A DNA stretch of 64,000 nucleotides. It comes from AWTP1-13 sp033764875 (GTDB taxonomy: Bacteria > Pseudomonadota > Alphaproteobacteria > Rhizobiales > Hyphomicrobiaceae). Under the pieces are notes generated by a model. It was not told the DNA's origin. It saw only the letters and a list, made by a program, of their open reading frames with translations, and did no database searches. Positions 1 through 7,988 of the stretch are shown here, piece after piece; positions within the stretch are counted from its first letter, which is position 1; the number at the start of each line of letters is the position of its first letter. A program made the translations under genes and the position numbers. Location: NCBI GenBank assembly GCA_033764875.1, contig JANRIO010000059.1, positions 1-64,000 of the forward strand. The letters run 5' to 3'.

Positions 1-1079
1 TCGCTCTTCACGCCGCCGAGCCCGTCGGCATAGGTGCCGGTCAGCACCTGCTCCAGCACCGTGACGGGCGCGTTGATGTAGTTCGCCGGCGCTATCGCTT
101 CGGCGATCTGCTTGCGGTTCTCCGCCTTGCTGGCGAAGGCGGTGGCGTCGATGATCGCCTTCAGCAGCGCCGCATAGGAATTCGGCGTTTGCGTCACGAA
201 TTCCTTCGAGGCGGCGAAGGCGCAGCAGGGATGGCCGTCCCAGATCTCCTTCGACAGGATGTGGATGAAGCCGACGCCGTCGTAGATCGCGCGCTGGCAG
301 ATGTTGTCGGGCGCGAGGAAGCCGTCGATGTTGTCGGCGCGCAAATTGGCGACCATCTCCGGCGGCGGCACCGAGCGCAGCTGCACGTCGGAGTCGGGAT
401 CAAGCCCGTGCTCGGCAAGGTAGTAGCGCAGCAGGTAGTTGTGCATCGAGTAGTCGAAGGGAATGGCGAACTTGAAGCCCTTCCACTGCTTGGGGTCGCG
501 CTTGTCCTTGTGCTTGATCGACAAGGTGATGGCCTGGCCGTTGATGTTCTCGATGGCCGGCACGGCGAACGGCACCGCCGTCGAGCCGAGCCCCATGGAG
601 ATCGCGATCGGCATCGGCGAGAGCATGTGCGCGGCGTCGTACTCCTTGTTGAGGGTCTTGTCGCGGACGACGGCCCAGCCCGCCGTCTTGACGACCTCGA
701 CGTTGAGACCCTGCTTGGAATAGAAGCCCATGGGATGCGCCATGATGATCGGCGTGGCGCAGGTGATGGGGATGAAGCCGACCTTCAGGTCCTTCTTCTC
801 CGGTGTGCCCTGCGCCAGCACCTCGGTGGCGAGCCCGAGGGGGAAGAACTGGGCGATGGCGCCGAGCGCGGTGGTGGCACCGACGGAGCGGAGGAAGGCA
901 CGGCGCTCGGCGTCCTTCGGGAACATGGCGCGCACGACTGCCGACTGGACCACGCGGGACAGCCGCGCCTCCTCCGAGGCCGCGGCTTGCGCGTCGTGCT
1001 CGGCCTGGGTCCGATGGGTGCCGCAACTGCACCCGGCGGCAAGCTTCTCATCTGCGTCGAAGGGATCCTGAAAGCTCAT
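1..1079 (-). CDS. Nitrate/taurine-type ABC transporter substrate-binding protein (NrtA/CmpA family), 3' end outside window
   Basis: This is the periplasmic (or lipid-/membrane-tethered) ligand-binding component of an ABC importer of the NrtA/CmpA/SsuA class. About 359 residues are visible and the frame runs off the left edge. I chose the ATG at 1079, preceded by AGGG about 6 nt away. Residues 20-25 include a CSCGTH stretch, as in many NrtA-like proteins. Near residue 55 a twin-arginine motif (ERRAFLRSVGA) precedes a hydrophobic run, so export by Tat is likely. The body contains GFIPITCATPIIMAHPMGF, a typical first strand of the family, and a conserved PDNICQRAI segment. A sigma-54-like promoter lies about 80 nt upstream, which fits nitrogen control. 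Nitrate, nitrite or cyanate is the likely ligand, but bicarbonate or taurine relatives cannot be excluded. The permease and ATPase genes would lie to the left. Confidence 0.85.
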   Translation of the reverse strand, partial: MSFQDPFDADEKLAAGCSCGTHRTQAEHDAQAAASEEARLSRVVQSAVVRAMFPKDAERRAFLRSVGATTALGAIAQFFPLGLATEVLAQGTPEKKDLKVGFIPITCATPIIMAHPMGFYSKQGLNVEVVKTAGWAVVRDKTLNKEYDAAHMLSPMPIAISMGLGSTAVPFAVPAIENINGQAITLSIKHKDKRDPKQWKGFKFAIPFDYSMHNYLLRYYLAEHGLDPDSDVQLRSVPPPEMVANLRADNIDGFLAPDNICQRAIYDGVGFIHILSKEIWDGHPCCAFAASKEFVTQTPNSYAALLKAIIDATAFASKAENRKQIAEAIAPANYINAPVTVLEQVLTGTYADGLGGVKS

Positions 1080-1158
1080 GTCGCTGCCCTGTGCTGTCCC
1101 GAGCCATCGCGCGGCCCGCGCTCGTTGCGCGCTTGAAAACGCGTGCCCAGGGCAAAAA

Positions 1159-1173
1159 GCAACGCCTGTGCCA
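1159..1173 (-). promoter_or_regulatory. Sigma-54 (RpoN) -24/-12 promoter
   Basis: Read on the minus strand the sequence is TGGCACAGGCGTTGC, followed by TTTT. It matches the TGGCAC-N5-TTGC consensus with exactly ten bases between the invariant GG and GC. The expected start of transcription is near 1148, giving a leader of about 70 nt for the substrate-binding protein gene. A single NtrC-like half site (TGGTGCA, 1258-1264) lies further upstream. No full NtrC dyad was seen. Confidence 0.6.
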
Positions 1174-1353
1174 AAAGCGTTAGTTATTATTTATCAGTGT
1201 CTTGATTGCATCGATCGGACGGAATTGTCTGCGCAGCATTCGGTGCGCGATTAATCCTGGTGCAAGTGCGCGGTCTCTGGGCATTTCCGGCTCGCCCCTT
1301 GAAATCGCGTGCGATGAGGGCGATCATGACAAAATACGACAACGGAGGCGCCC

Positions 1354-1746
1354 TTGAGCGAAACCGAGCCGATATCGTTGAGCGCGTTGCGGCGCGCGCA
1401 TCCTCCAGGTAACGCTCAGTCCTCTCCGCCCACGGCTTCCGCGCACGCCCCGGTCTTCTTCACGCGGCGCGAGCTCAACACCATCCTCAATCTCTACGGG
1501 CACAAGGTCGCCGACGGCGAGTGGCGCGACTACGCCATCGATTTCGGGAAGGAGAAGGCGACCTTCTGCGTGTTCCGCCACACCAGCGAGGTGCCCCTGT
1601 ACCGGATCGAGAAGTGCCCCAGGCTGGCGCGCAAGCAAGGCGCGTTCTCGGTGGTCACCGCCACCGGGCTGATCCTGCGCCGGGGGCATGAGCTCGCCCG
1701 CGTGCTGGAGGTGCTCAACAAGCGCGTCCGGCTGGCCTGCGTGTGA
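1354..1746 (+). CDS. DUF2794 domain protein
   Basis: A 130-residue protein of unknown function, conserved in alphaproteobacteria. The first 30 residues are variable and Pro/Ala-rich. The DUF2794 core follows: FFTRRELNTILNLYG, then EWRDYAIDF, PLYRIEK and a C-terminal GLILRRGHELARVLEVL. The start is TTG at 1354; GGAGG at 1344-1348 sits 5 nt before it, and no in-frame ATG fits the family better. It is probably cytoplasmic, as no signal peptide or membrane segment is visible. It stands alone between a divergent transporter gene and a metallophosphoesterase gene, so context gives no functional clue. Confidence 0.85.
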   Translation: MSETEPISLSALRRAHPPGNAQSSPPTASAHAPVFFTRRELNTILNLYGHKVADGEWRDYAIDFGKEKATFCVFRHTSEVPLYRIEKCPRLARKQGAFSVVTATGLILRRGHELARVLEVLNKRVRLACV

Positions 1747-1814
1747 GCGGCCCGTGGAACGATGCATGAGCCCGTCCGCCGTGGCCGTGCCACAATGCGC
1801 ACGCTCTCTCGCGA

Positions 1815-2777
1815 TTGCTAACGGTCGCGGGTAAGGCTTTGCTCACCAGACGGAATTTCTTTGTCGGACTGGCCGCGGCGGTGGCCGCGGGCGTGTCCTC
1901 GGCCAGCTACGCCTTCGGCATCGAGCCGTATCGGCTGCGGGTGACGCGCTATGCCCTCACGCCGCCGCAGTGGGCGGGCGGGCCGTCGCTGCGCGCGGCG
2001 CTGATTGCCGATGTGCACGCCTGCGAGCCCTGGATGGGGCTCGACCGCGTCCGGCACATGGTCGAGACGGTCAACGGGCTCGAGCCCGACATCATCCTGC
2101 TGCTCGGCGACTACGAGGCCCGGCACCGGTTCGTGAAGGCGGTCATCCCGCCGCGGCTGTGGGCCGGGGCGCTCGCGCGGCTCAAGGCGCCACTCGGCGT
2201 GCACGCCATTCTCGGCAATCACGACTGGTGGGACGACCCCGTGGCGCAGATGACGGGGCAAGGTCCCGTCGAGGCGCGCCGGGCGATGGAGGCCGCCGGG
2301 CTGCCCGTGTACGAGAATGAGGCGGTCCGCCTCGTGAAGGACGGCCGGCCGTTCTGGCTGCTGGGACTCGGCGACCAGATCGCGCTGCGGCGGGCCGGCA
2401 ACGGCGTCGCGCGCAGCCGGTTCCTGGGCAAGGACGACCTGCCCGGCACGCTGGCGAAGGTGACGGACGGGGCGCCGGTGCTGCTGATGGCGCACGAGCC
2501 CGACATCTTCACCCAGGTGCCGGCGCGCGTCGCGGTCACGTTGAGCGGTCATACGCACGGGGGGCAGATGCGCATTCTCGGCTACTCGCCGGTGGTGCCG
2601 TCGCGCTACGGCAACCGCTTCGCCTACGGGCACGTGGTCGAGCGCCGCGAGGGCGATGCGCATCCCCGGCACCTGATCGTGTCGGGTGGGCTCGGCTGCT
2701 CGATCATCCCCATGCGCTTCGGCGTGACGCCGGAGGTCGTGCTGCTGGCGCTCGGCGGGCCGGCGGTCTCGAGCTGA
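1815..2777 (+). CDS. Metallophosphoesterase with Tat signal (YkuE/YaeI type)
   Basis: A calcineurin-like metallophosphatase of about 320 residues. All the metal-binding blocks are visible: ADVHAC (D-x-H), LLGDYE (GD), GNHDWW (GNHD) and GHTHGGQ (GHTH). A twin-arginine motif, TRRNFFVGLAAAVAAG, comes at the N terminus, so the enzyme is probably exported folded and sits at or outside the inner membrane. Relatives act on phosphodiester or UDP-sugar lipid substrates; the substrate here is not known. The start is uncertain: TTG at 1815 and TTG at 1839 are both possible, and neither has a well-spaced ribosome binding site. The later one would begin MLTRRNFF. It converges with the mgtC gene only 24 nt away. 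Confidence 0.85.
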   Translation: MLTVAGKALLTRRNFFVGLAAAVAAGVSSASYAFGIEPYRLRVTRYALTPPQWAGGPSLRAALIADVHACEPWMGLDRVRHMVETVNGLEPDIILLLGDYEARHRFVKAVIPPRLWAGALARLKAPLGVHAILGNHDWWDDPVAQMTGQGPVEARRAMEAAGLPVYENEAVRLVKDGRPFWLLGLGDQIALRRAGNGVARSRFLGKDDLPGTLAKVTDGAPVLLMAHEPDIFTQVPARVAVTLSGHTHGGQMRILGYSPVVPSRYGNRFAYGHVVERREGDAHPRHLIVSGGLGCSIIPMRFGVTPEVVLLALGGPAVSS

Positions 2778-2801
2778 CGGCTCCCTCGGGGCCGCTGCCC
2801 G

Positions 2802-3518
2802 TCAATCCATCACGCGCTGGGACCAGGTGGCGTGCGCGACGGCCGGCTTCTTGGCCAGCCGCTCCGAGAGCTTGTCGAGCTCGCGCGGCTCCACGGCGGT
2901 TGCCGTCAGCGTGGCGATCAGCTCGATGAACTGGTTGCCGCGGTTGTACTCGCGGATGTCGCGGGCGGGATAGTTGATCTCGTCGAGCATATCGCTCAGG
3001 TCGTCGCGCAGCTTGTCGGCGTTCTCGGACCGCGCCGTGACGTGGATCTGGTAGCGCGCCTCGCTGGTGCGCTCGTTGAAGGGCAGGCGGTTGATGCCGT
3101 TGACGAGGGGCCGCAGGAGCGTGTTGCCGGCGAGCACGAACAGCGTCAGGAGCAAGGCCTCGACCACGAGATCGGCGCCGCTGAGGGCGCCGACGGCGGC
3201 CGAGCTCCACAGGGTCGCGGCGGTGTTGAGGCCGCGCACGCTGCCGCCCTCGCGCAGGATGGTGCCGGCGCCGAGGAAGCCGACACCGGAGACCACGTAG
3301 GCCGTCACGTGCACGGCGCCGGCGTTGCCGGTGAGGCGGGCGCCAAGATCGACGAACGCGGCGGCGCCCAGCGCCACGAGCACATTGGTGCGCAGGCCGG
3401 CGCTGCGATTGCGGAACTGCCGCTCGGCCCCGATCAGCGTGCCGAGCAGGAATGCCGCAAGGAAGCTCACGAGCGAGTTCAAGAGCTCGGGTGGATTGAT
3501 GTTGGCGATGGCCGACAT
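2802..3518 (-). CDS. MgtC/SapB family membrane protein
   Basis: A 238-residue inner-membrane protein of the MgtC/SapB family. The N-terminal half has four to five hydrophobic segments carrying family signatures: LLGTLIGAERQ, GLRTNVLVALGAA, and GVGFLGAGTIL followed by GLNTAATLW. The C-terminal half (from about residue 150) is a soluble ACT-like domain. MgtC proteins inhibit the F-type ATP synthase or help survival in low magnesium and in hosts; YhiD/SapB relatives are less well defined. I chose the ATG at 3518, which matches the usual N terminus. A GTG at 3569 would add 17 residues lacking family similarity. It converges with the metallophosphoesterase gene. Confidence 0.88.
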   Translation of the reverse strand: MSAIANINPPELLNSLVSFLAAFLLGTLIGAERQFRNRSAGLRTNVLVALGAAAFVDLGARLTGNAGAVHVTAYVVSGVGFLGAGTILREGGSVRGLNTAATLWSSAAVGALSGADLVVEALLLTLFVLAGNTLLRPLVNGINRLPFNERTSEARYQIHVTARSENADKLRDDLSDMLDEINYPARDIREYNRGNQFIELIATLTATAVEPRELDKLSERLAKKPAVAHATWSQRVMD

Positions 3519-3613
3519 GGGGGCACCGATCAGAGGACGAAAGGCGGGGTCGGCCCCCAAGTCTCGCACGCCGGCCCGGAATGCAACTCAATCTTCGCGA
3601 TATCCAATGGCGA

Positions 3614-4909
3614 TCATGCCCCGGGCGCGGTGGGCCGCATGCGGCCGGCGACGGCGCGCACCTTGCCGGGGGCGGCGAACCAGATCGTCACGGCGCTGAA
3701 CACGCTGAGCGCGATGCACAGCGCGAAGACATGGTCGTAGGTGTGGAAGCGGTCGTGGAGCAGGCCCGCGATCCAGGGGCCAGCGGCGCCGCCAGCAATG
3801 GCGATGAACATCAGCGTGCCAAAGATCGTGCCGTAGTGCCGGCCCTGGTAGATCTCGGCGACGATGGGCCCGAACACGGGCGTGATGCCGTAGCCGAGCA
3901 CGCCCTGGCACAGCACCATCGCAAACAGCAGCGGCAGCGAAGGCCAGTACTGCAGCGCGATCAGGATGGCGTAGGTGATGGCGAAGCCGAGATTGGCGAC
4001 CGAAAAGATCCACTCGCGGCCGATGCGGTCCGACAGCGTGCCCATGAACACCTGGCCCGGGATGCCGGCGAGGCTGACGAGGCCCAGGGCCCAGGCGGCG
4101 AGCGTCGCGTCGTAGCCGATCTCGACGAGATACTTGGTCTGATGCACCTGCACCGCGTACCAGACGAACAGGGTCGAGAAATACCCGGCGGCAAGCCACC
4201 AGAAGCGGATGGTGGCGAGGGCGCGGCGCAGCGTCCAATCGGTGGCGGCCCAGGCCTGGTCGACGACGTTGGAGGGCGCGGGGCCCTTCGCCGGATCGGG
4301 CGCGCGATCACCATCGGGCTCGAGCCCCATGTCCTCGGGCCGCTTGCGCAGCAGGAGGTTGAGGGGGGCGAGCAGCAGCAGGCTGGTGACGCCCATGGCG
4401 ACGCAGGCGGTGCGCCATCCCGCGGCATCGATCGTGGTCTGCACCCACGGCAGCAGGATCACCGAGCCGATGCCGACGCCGGCGAAGGCAAGGCTCATGG
4501 CGAGGCCGCGCTTGCGCACGAACCAGTTGGGGAGGAACAGGGACTGCCCGGAGTAGCCGAGACAGACGCTGCCGCCGCCGACGAGGACGCCAAGCGTCAG
4601 GTAGAGATGCCAGGGCTCGGTGGTGTAGGGCGCCAGCAGCAGGCCGGCGGCGAGCATCACCACGCCGAGCTCGTTGAGCAGCACGGGGCCGTGCCGGTCG
4701 ACCAGGCGCCCGAGCACCGGGCTCAGCAGCGCCGAGACCAGGAAGCCGAACGAGAAGGCGCCGGCCGTGAGCGCGCGGTCCCAGCCGAACTCGGAGAGCA
4801 TCGGCGGGAACAGGAGCGAGAAGGCCGTGCGGGCGTTGACGCCGATCGCCATGGAGACGAAGACCACGCCGACGACGACCCAGCCGTAGAAGAAGGGGAG
4901 CTTTCGCAT
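3614..4909 (-). CDS. MFS transporter (OFA/monocarboxylate-type)
   Basis: A major facilitator carrier of about 431 residues with twelve predicted membrane segments. It opens with MRKLPFFYGWVVVGVVF, typical of the oxalate-formate/monocarboxylate group. The loop 2-3 motif A appears as GRLVDRHGP, and the equivalent in the second half as GTLSDRIGREW. A soluble central loop (roughly residues 195-230, Pro/Asp-rich) separates the halves. Related proteins move small carboxylates; the substrate cannot be read from sequence. I preferred the ATG at 4909; a TTG at 4945 would add 12 residues. It lies on the same strand as recQ but 90 nt downstream of its stop codon, so it may be independent. Confidence 0.85.
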   Translation of the reverse strand: MRKLPFFYGWVVVGVVFVSMAIGVNARTAFSLLFPPMLSEFGWDRALTAGAFSFGFLVSALLSPVLGRLVDRHGPVLLNELGVVMLAAGLLLAPYTTEPWHLYLTLGVLVGGGSVCLGYSGQSLFLPNWFVRKRGLAMSLAFAGVGIGSVILLPWVQTTIDAAGWRTACVAMGVTSLLLLAPLNLLLRKRPEDMGLEPDGDRAPDPAKGPAPSNVVDQAWAATDWTLRRALATIRFWWLAAGYFSTLFVWYAVQVHQTKYLVEIGYDATLAAWALGLVSLAGIPGQVFMGTLSDRIGREWIFSVANLGFAITYAILIALQYWPSLPLLFAMVLCQGVLGYGITPVFGPIVAEIYQGRHYGTIFGTLMFIAIAGGAAGPWIAGLLHDRFHTYDHVFALCIALSVFSAVTIWFAAPGKVRAVAGRMRPTAPGA

Positions 4910-4999
4910 GGCCCGATGGGGCGGCCAAACCGGCGGCGAAGTCAACGACGCGCCAGGTAAAGTCTGATTGGCGTGGCAGAGGCACAGCAGTGGGCGGGC

Positions 5000-6871
5000 T
5001 CAGTGCGCGCGCACGATCTCGAGGACGGCCGTGCCATAGCGCTTGAGCTTGCTCTGGCCGACGCCGCTGACCTTCGCAAGTGCGTCAGGCGTGCGCGGCC
5101 GCTCCCGGGCGATGGCCGACAGCGTCGCATCGTGGAAGATGACGTAGGGCGGCACATGCTGCTCTGCAGCACGATCGCGGCGCCAGGCGCGCAGGGCCTC
5201 GAAGAGCGGGGCGTCGGAGGCCTGGATGCCGAGCCGGTCGCCGGCGTGCTTCTTGCGGCCGCCGCGCCCGCTCTTGCCGTCCTCGCCGCCGCCCTCGGGG
5301 GCCTTGCGCACCGCGACGCGGCGCTCGGAGCGGTACACGGCCTTGACCACCTCGGCGTCGCCCAGCGCCAGCAGCGGGCGGCCGTCGTTGGGGTCCTCGC
5401 GCAGGAGACCCTCGAACAGGAGCTGGTCGATGAGGCCGCGCCAGGCGACGGCGCTCATGCCGGCGCCGATGCCGTAGGTCGACAGCGAGGTCTCGAAGGC
5501 GGAGGCGTCCTTCGACTTGCCAAGCAGGTGGTCGACGACGCGGCCGCGGCCGTAGCGACCGCCCAGGCGGTGCACCGCGGACAGGGCCTTCTGCGCCGCC
5601 TCGGTGGCATCCACGCCCTGCGGCGGGCTCAGGCAGAGGTCGCAGACGCCGCACGGCTCGACCTCGGTCTCGCCGAAGTAGCGGCGCACGGCGGCCGGCC
5701 TGCAGCCCAGCCCGTCGAGCATGGCGTAGAGCTGGCGCACCTTGCGGGTCTGCACGCCCTTGACGGAACTGTCGACATCGCGGCTCTCGATGCGGCGCAG
5801 CGCCCAGGCGAGGTCGGAGGAGGAGTAGAGCGTGATGCCCTCGGCCGGATTGCCATCGCGGCCGGCGCGGCCGATCTCCTGCCAGTAGGCCTCGATGGAG
5901 GACGGCGGGTCGGCGTGAATGACGAAGCGCACGTCGGGCTTGTCGACGCCCATGCCGAAGGCGATGGTCGCCACCATGACGGCGGCGTCGGCCTCCAGGA
6001 ACCTCTCGAGGCGCTCGGTGCGCAGGTCCTTGTCGAGCCCGGCGTGGTAGGCGAGTGCGGGGACGCCCTCGGCGGCGAGCTTGGCGGCGAGCTCGTCGAC
6101 GCCGTCACGGGAGCCCGCGTAGACGACGCCGGAGCGGCCCTGGCGCTCGGTCACGAGCTCGATGACGCGATTGCGGCCGAGGCCGGATTTGCGCTCGGCG
6201 GAGAGGGCAAGCTCGGGCCGCGCGAAGCTGTCCACGAAGTCGCGGGCGCCCTTGAGATACAGCTCGGCGCAGATGTCCTCGCGCGTGCGGGCGTCCGCGG
6301 TCGCCGTCACGGCCAGACGCGGGGCGGCCGGAAAGATCTCGGCGAGCCGGCCCAGCGTGCGGTACTCGGGGCGGAAATCGTGGCCCCACTGGCTCACGCA
6401 GTGCGCCTCGTCGATGGCGATGAGCGCCAGGGGAAAGCGGGAGAGGCGCTCCAGCATGGCGGGCTGCATCAGGCCCTCGGGCGAGAGGTAGAGCAGGTCG
6501 AGGGTGCCGGCCTCGATGCGCGACCAGATGGAGCCGCGCAGCTCGTAGGAGGTGCTGCTGTCGAGCTTCTCCGCCGCCACGCCCGACTGCTGCAGCGCCG
6601 CCACCTGGTCCGCCATCAGCGCGATGAGCGGCGAGACGACGATGCCGAGGCCATCCCTGACCAGGGCGGGGATCTGGTAGCAGAGGCTCTTGCCGCCGCC
6701 CGTCGGCAGCACGGCGAGGGCGTTGCGGCCGGCGAGCACCTCGCCGATGACGCCGCTCTGGAGGCCGCGGAAGTCGGCATGGCCGAAGGTGCGCCGCAGC
6801 ACGTCGCGGGCTGCGGCGAGCGGATCGTCGCTGGAATGTTCACGTGCGAGCCCCACGCCCGGCTTATGCAT
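5000..6871 (-). CDS. recQ: ATP-dependent DNA helicase RecQ
   Basis: A 3'-5' superfamily 2 DNA helicase of 623 residues, acting in recombination and fork repair. All parts of a full-length RecQ are present. Motif I is PTGGGKSLCYQIPAL near residue 55 and motif II is DEAHCVSQWGHDFRP. Motif VI reads QEIGRAGRDG. The zinc-binding region includes CGVCDLC near residue 400. A winged-helix segment follows, then an acidic/basic linker, GGGEDGKSGRGGRKK, and a C-terminal HRDC domain ending in KVSGVGQSKLKRYG. The ATG at 6871 gives a normal N terminus. The gene is divergent from the proline-rich secreted protein gene at 7020. Confidence 0.96.
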   Translation of the reverse strand: MHKPGVGLAREHSSDDPLAAARDVLRRTFGHADFRGLQSGVIGEVLAGRNALAVLPTGGGKSLCYQIPALVRDGLGIVVSPLIALMADQVAALQQSGVAAEKLDSSTSYELRGSIWSRIEAGTLDLLYLSPEGLMQPAMLERLSRFPLALIAIDEAHCVSQWGHDFRPEYRTLGRLAEIFPAAPRLAVTATADARTREDICAELYLKGARDFVDSFARPELALSAERKSGLGRNRVIELVTERQGRSGVVYAGSRDGVDELAAKLAAEGVPALAYHAGLDKDLRTERLERFLEADAAVMVATIAFGMGVDKPDVRFVIHADPPSSIEAYWQEIGRAGRDGNPAEGITLYSSSDLAWALRRIESRDVDSSVKGVQTRKVRQLYAMLDGLGCRPAAVRRYFGETEVEPCGVCDLCLSPPQGVDATEAAQKALSAVHRLGGRYGRGRVVDHLLGKSKDASAFETSLSTYGIGAGMSAVAWRGLIDQLLFEGLLREDPNDGRPLLALGDAEVVKAVYRSERRVAVRKAPEGGGEDGKSGRGGRKKHAGDRLGIQASDAPLFEALRAWRRDRAAEQHVPPYVIFHDATLSAIARERPRTPDALAKVSGVGQSKLKRYGTAVLEIVRAH

Positions 6872-6927
6872 CCGACGCCCGCTCCGGCCAACCCCTCGGG
6901 GCCCGTTGTCCCCGCACTTTCACATGC

Positions 6928-6943
6928 TTAGCGCAGAATTAAC
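6928..6943 (+). promoter_or_regulatory. CtrA-like binding site
   Basis: TTAG-N7-TTAAC, one base away from the alphaproteobacterial CtrA consensus TTAA-N7-TTAAC. It lies in the 148-bp divergent gap between recQ and the secreted proline-rich protein gene. One 9-bp match in AT-poor DNA is only suggestive. Confidence 0.25.
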
Positions 6944-7019
6944 CGGGTGGGGCGAGAATTGCAGCCTGGGCCCCGGTCTGGGTGCCGTTTCGAGCTTCCT
7001 GGTCGGGGATCGTTGGGTC

Positions 7020-7385
7020 ATGGCGCGTTGGGTGAAAAGCAGCGGGCTCGGCGTGCTCGCGCTCATGAGCCTGCCGGGCGCCGCACGGGCCTGGTTCTGG
7101 GACCCGCCGCCGCCGCCGCCGGAGCCGCCGCCGATCCACGTCTACGACTACTCCCGAGGGCCGGTGTGGACGCCGAACGGCTGGGCCTACGTACCCATCG
7201 AGGTGCATTTCCCGCGCACGCACCCCACGGTGATCGTGCCACCGCAGGTGGTCGACCTGGAGCGGCCGCCCGCGAAGCCGAAGCGCAAGCGCGCACATTT
7301 CGACAACCGGCCGCCGCTGCCGTCGATGAAGGACCTGGCCATGCCGCCGCCGCCCGCGGCGCGGCGCAAGGGGCCGTTCAAGTAG
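7020..7385 (+). CDS. Secreted proline-rich hypothetical protein
   Basis: A 121-residue protein of unknown function. The first 25 residues look like a Sec signal peptide (MARWVKSSGLGVLALMSLPG, then AARA at the likely cleavage site). A run of prolines follows (DPPPPPPEPPP), then an aromatic and His-containing core and a basic, proline-rich end (KPKRKR, PPPPAARRKG). It is therefore probably periplasmic or cell-envelope associated. The ATG at 7020 follows GGGGATC. No catalytic motif is visible. It is divergent from recQ and 100 nt upstream of the marR gene; a CtrA-like site lies in front of it. Confidence 0.65.
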   Translation: MARWVKSSGLGVLALMSLPGAARAWFWDPPPPPPEPPPIHVYDYSRGPVWTPNGWAYVPIEVHFPRTHPTVIVPPQVVDLERPPAKPKRKRAHFDNRPPLPSMKDLAMPPPPAARRKGPFK

Positions 7386-7469
7386 CCCGCCCAAAGGCGG
7401 CCTGCGCCACGCTGCCCGCAGGTGCATAGCAGAATTGAGCCCGCGGGCGTCGCCCGGATCGTAAGCTTC

Positions 7470-7480
7470 CTTATAATAAG
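7470..7480 (+). promoter_or_regulatory. Promoter -10 box inside a palindrome, probable MarR autoregulation site
   Basis: CTTATAATAAG is a perfect inverted repeat (CTTAT-A-ATAAG) containing the exact -10 hexamer TATAAT at 7472-7477. The ATG of the marR gene is at 7485, so transcription would begin at or next to the start codon and give a leaderless or near-leaderless mRNA. A repressor bound here would block RNA polymerase, as expected for MarR autorepression. No good -35 element was found at the right distance. Confidence 0.45.
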
Positions 7481-7484
7481 CCTC

Positions 7485-7988
7485 ATGAAGGTTCGTGACA
7501 TCAGACGGGAGATCCTGTTCGAGCTGTCGGATGCGGCGCGCGCCATGCGCACGCACTTCGACCAGCGCGCGCGCCAGCACGGCATGACGCGGGCGCAATG
7601 GGCCGTGCTCTCCCGCCTGCAGCGGCAGGAAGGGGCGACGCAGGCCGAGCTCGCCGACATCCTTGAGATGCAGCCGATCTCGCTCGGGCGCCTCGTCGAC
7701 CGGCTGTGCGCGCAGGACCTCGTCGAGCGGCGCGCGCACGCGCGCGACCGGCGGGTCAACCTGCTGCACCTGACGGACCGGGGGCGGGACCTGCTCGAGC
7801 GCCTCGCCCCGCTCGGCCGGGAGATCGCCGGAGAGATCCTCGAGGGGCTCAGCGATGCGCAGACGCTGGATCTCCTGCACAAGCTCCTACTCCTGAAGCG
7901 CAACATCAAGAGCGCCAGCGCAAAGCACGCGGCGCTCGGCAACGGGCAGGACATCGCCGAAGGTGGTCGGGATGCAGAAGCACGTTGA
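7485..7988 (+). CDS. MarR family transcriptional regulator
   Basis: A winged-helix repressor of 167 residues, heading an efflux operon. The DNA-binding domain runs from about residue 30 to 110: GMTRAQWAVLSRLQRQEGA, the recognition helix region QAELADILEMQPISLGRLVDRL, and the wing DLVERRAHARDRRVNLLHLT. It should bind as a dimer to a palindrome and be released by a small toxic ligand. The ATG at 7485 is preferred over an upstream GTG at 7422 because a palindrome containing a perfect -10 box ends 5 nt before it. The 3' end overlaps the start of the emrA-like gene by 17 nt, so the regulator and pump are co-transcribed. Confidence 0.9.
   Translation: MKVRDIRREILFELSDAARAMRTHFDQRARQHGMTRAQWAVLSRLQRQEGATQAELADILEMQPISLGRLVDRLCAQDLVERRAHARDRRVNLLHLTDRGRDLLERLAPLGREIAGEILEGLSDAQTLDLLHKLLLLKRNIKSASAKHAALGNGQDIAEGGRDAEAR

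Noticed and set aside
4973..6931. 652-codon open frame antisense to recQ
   Set aside because: It is a shadow of recQ with low-complexity composition.
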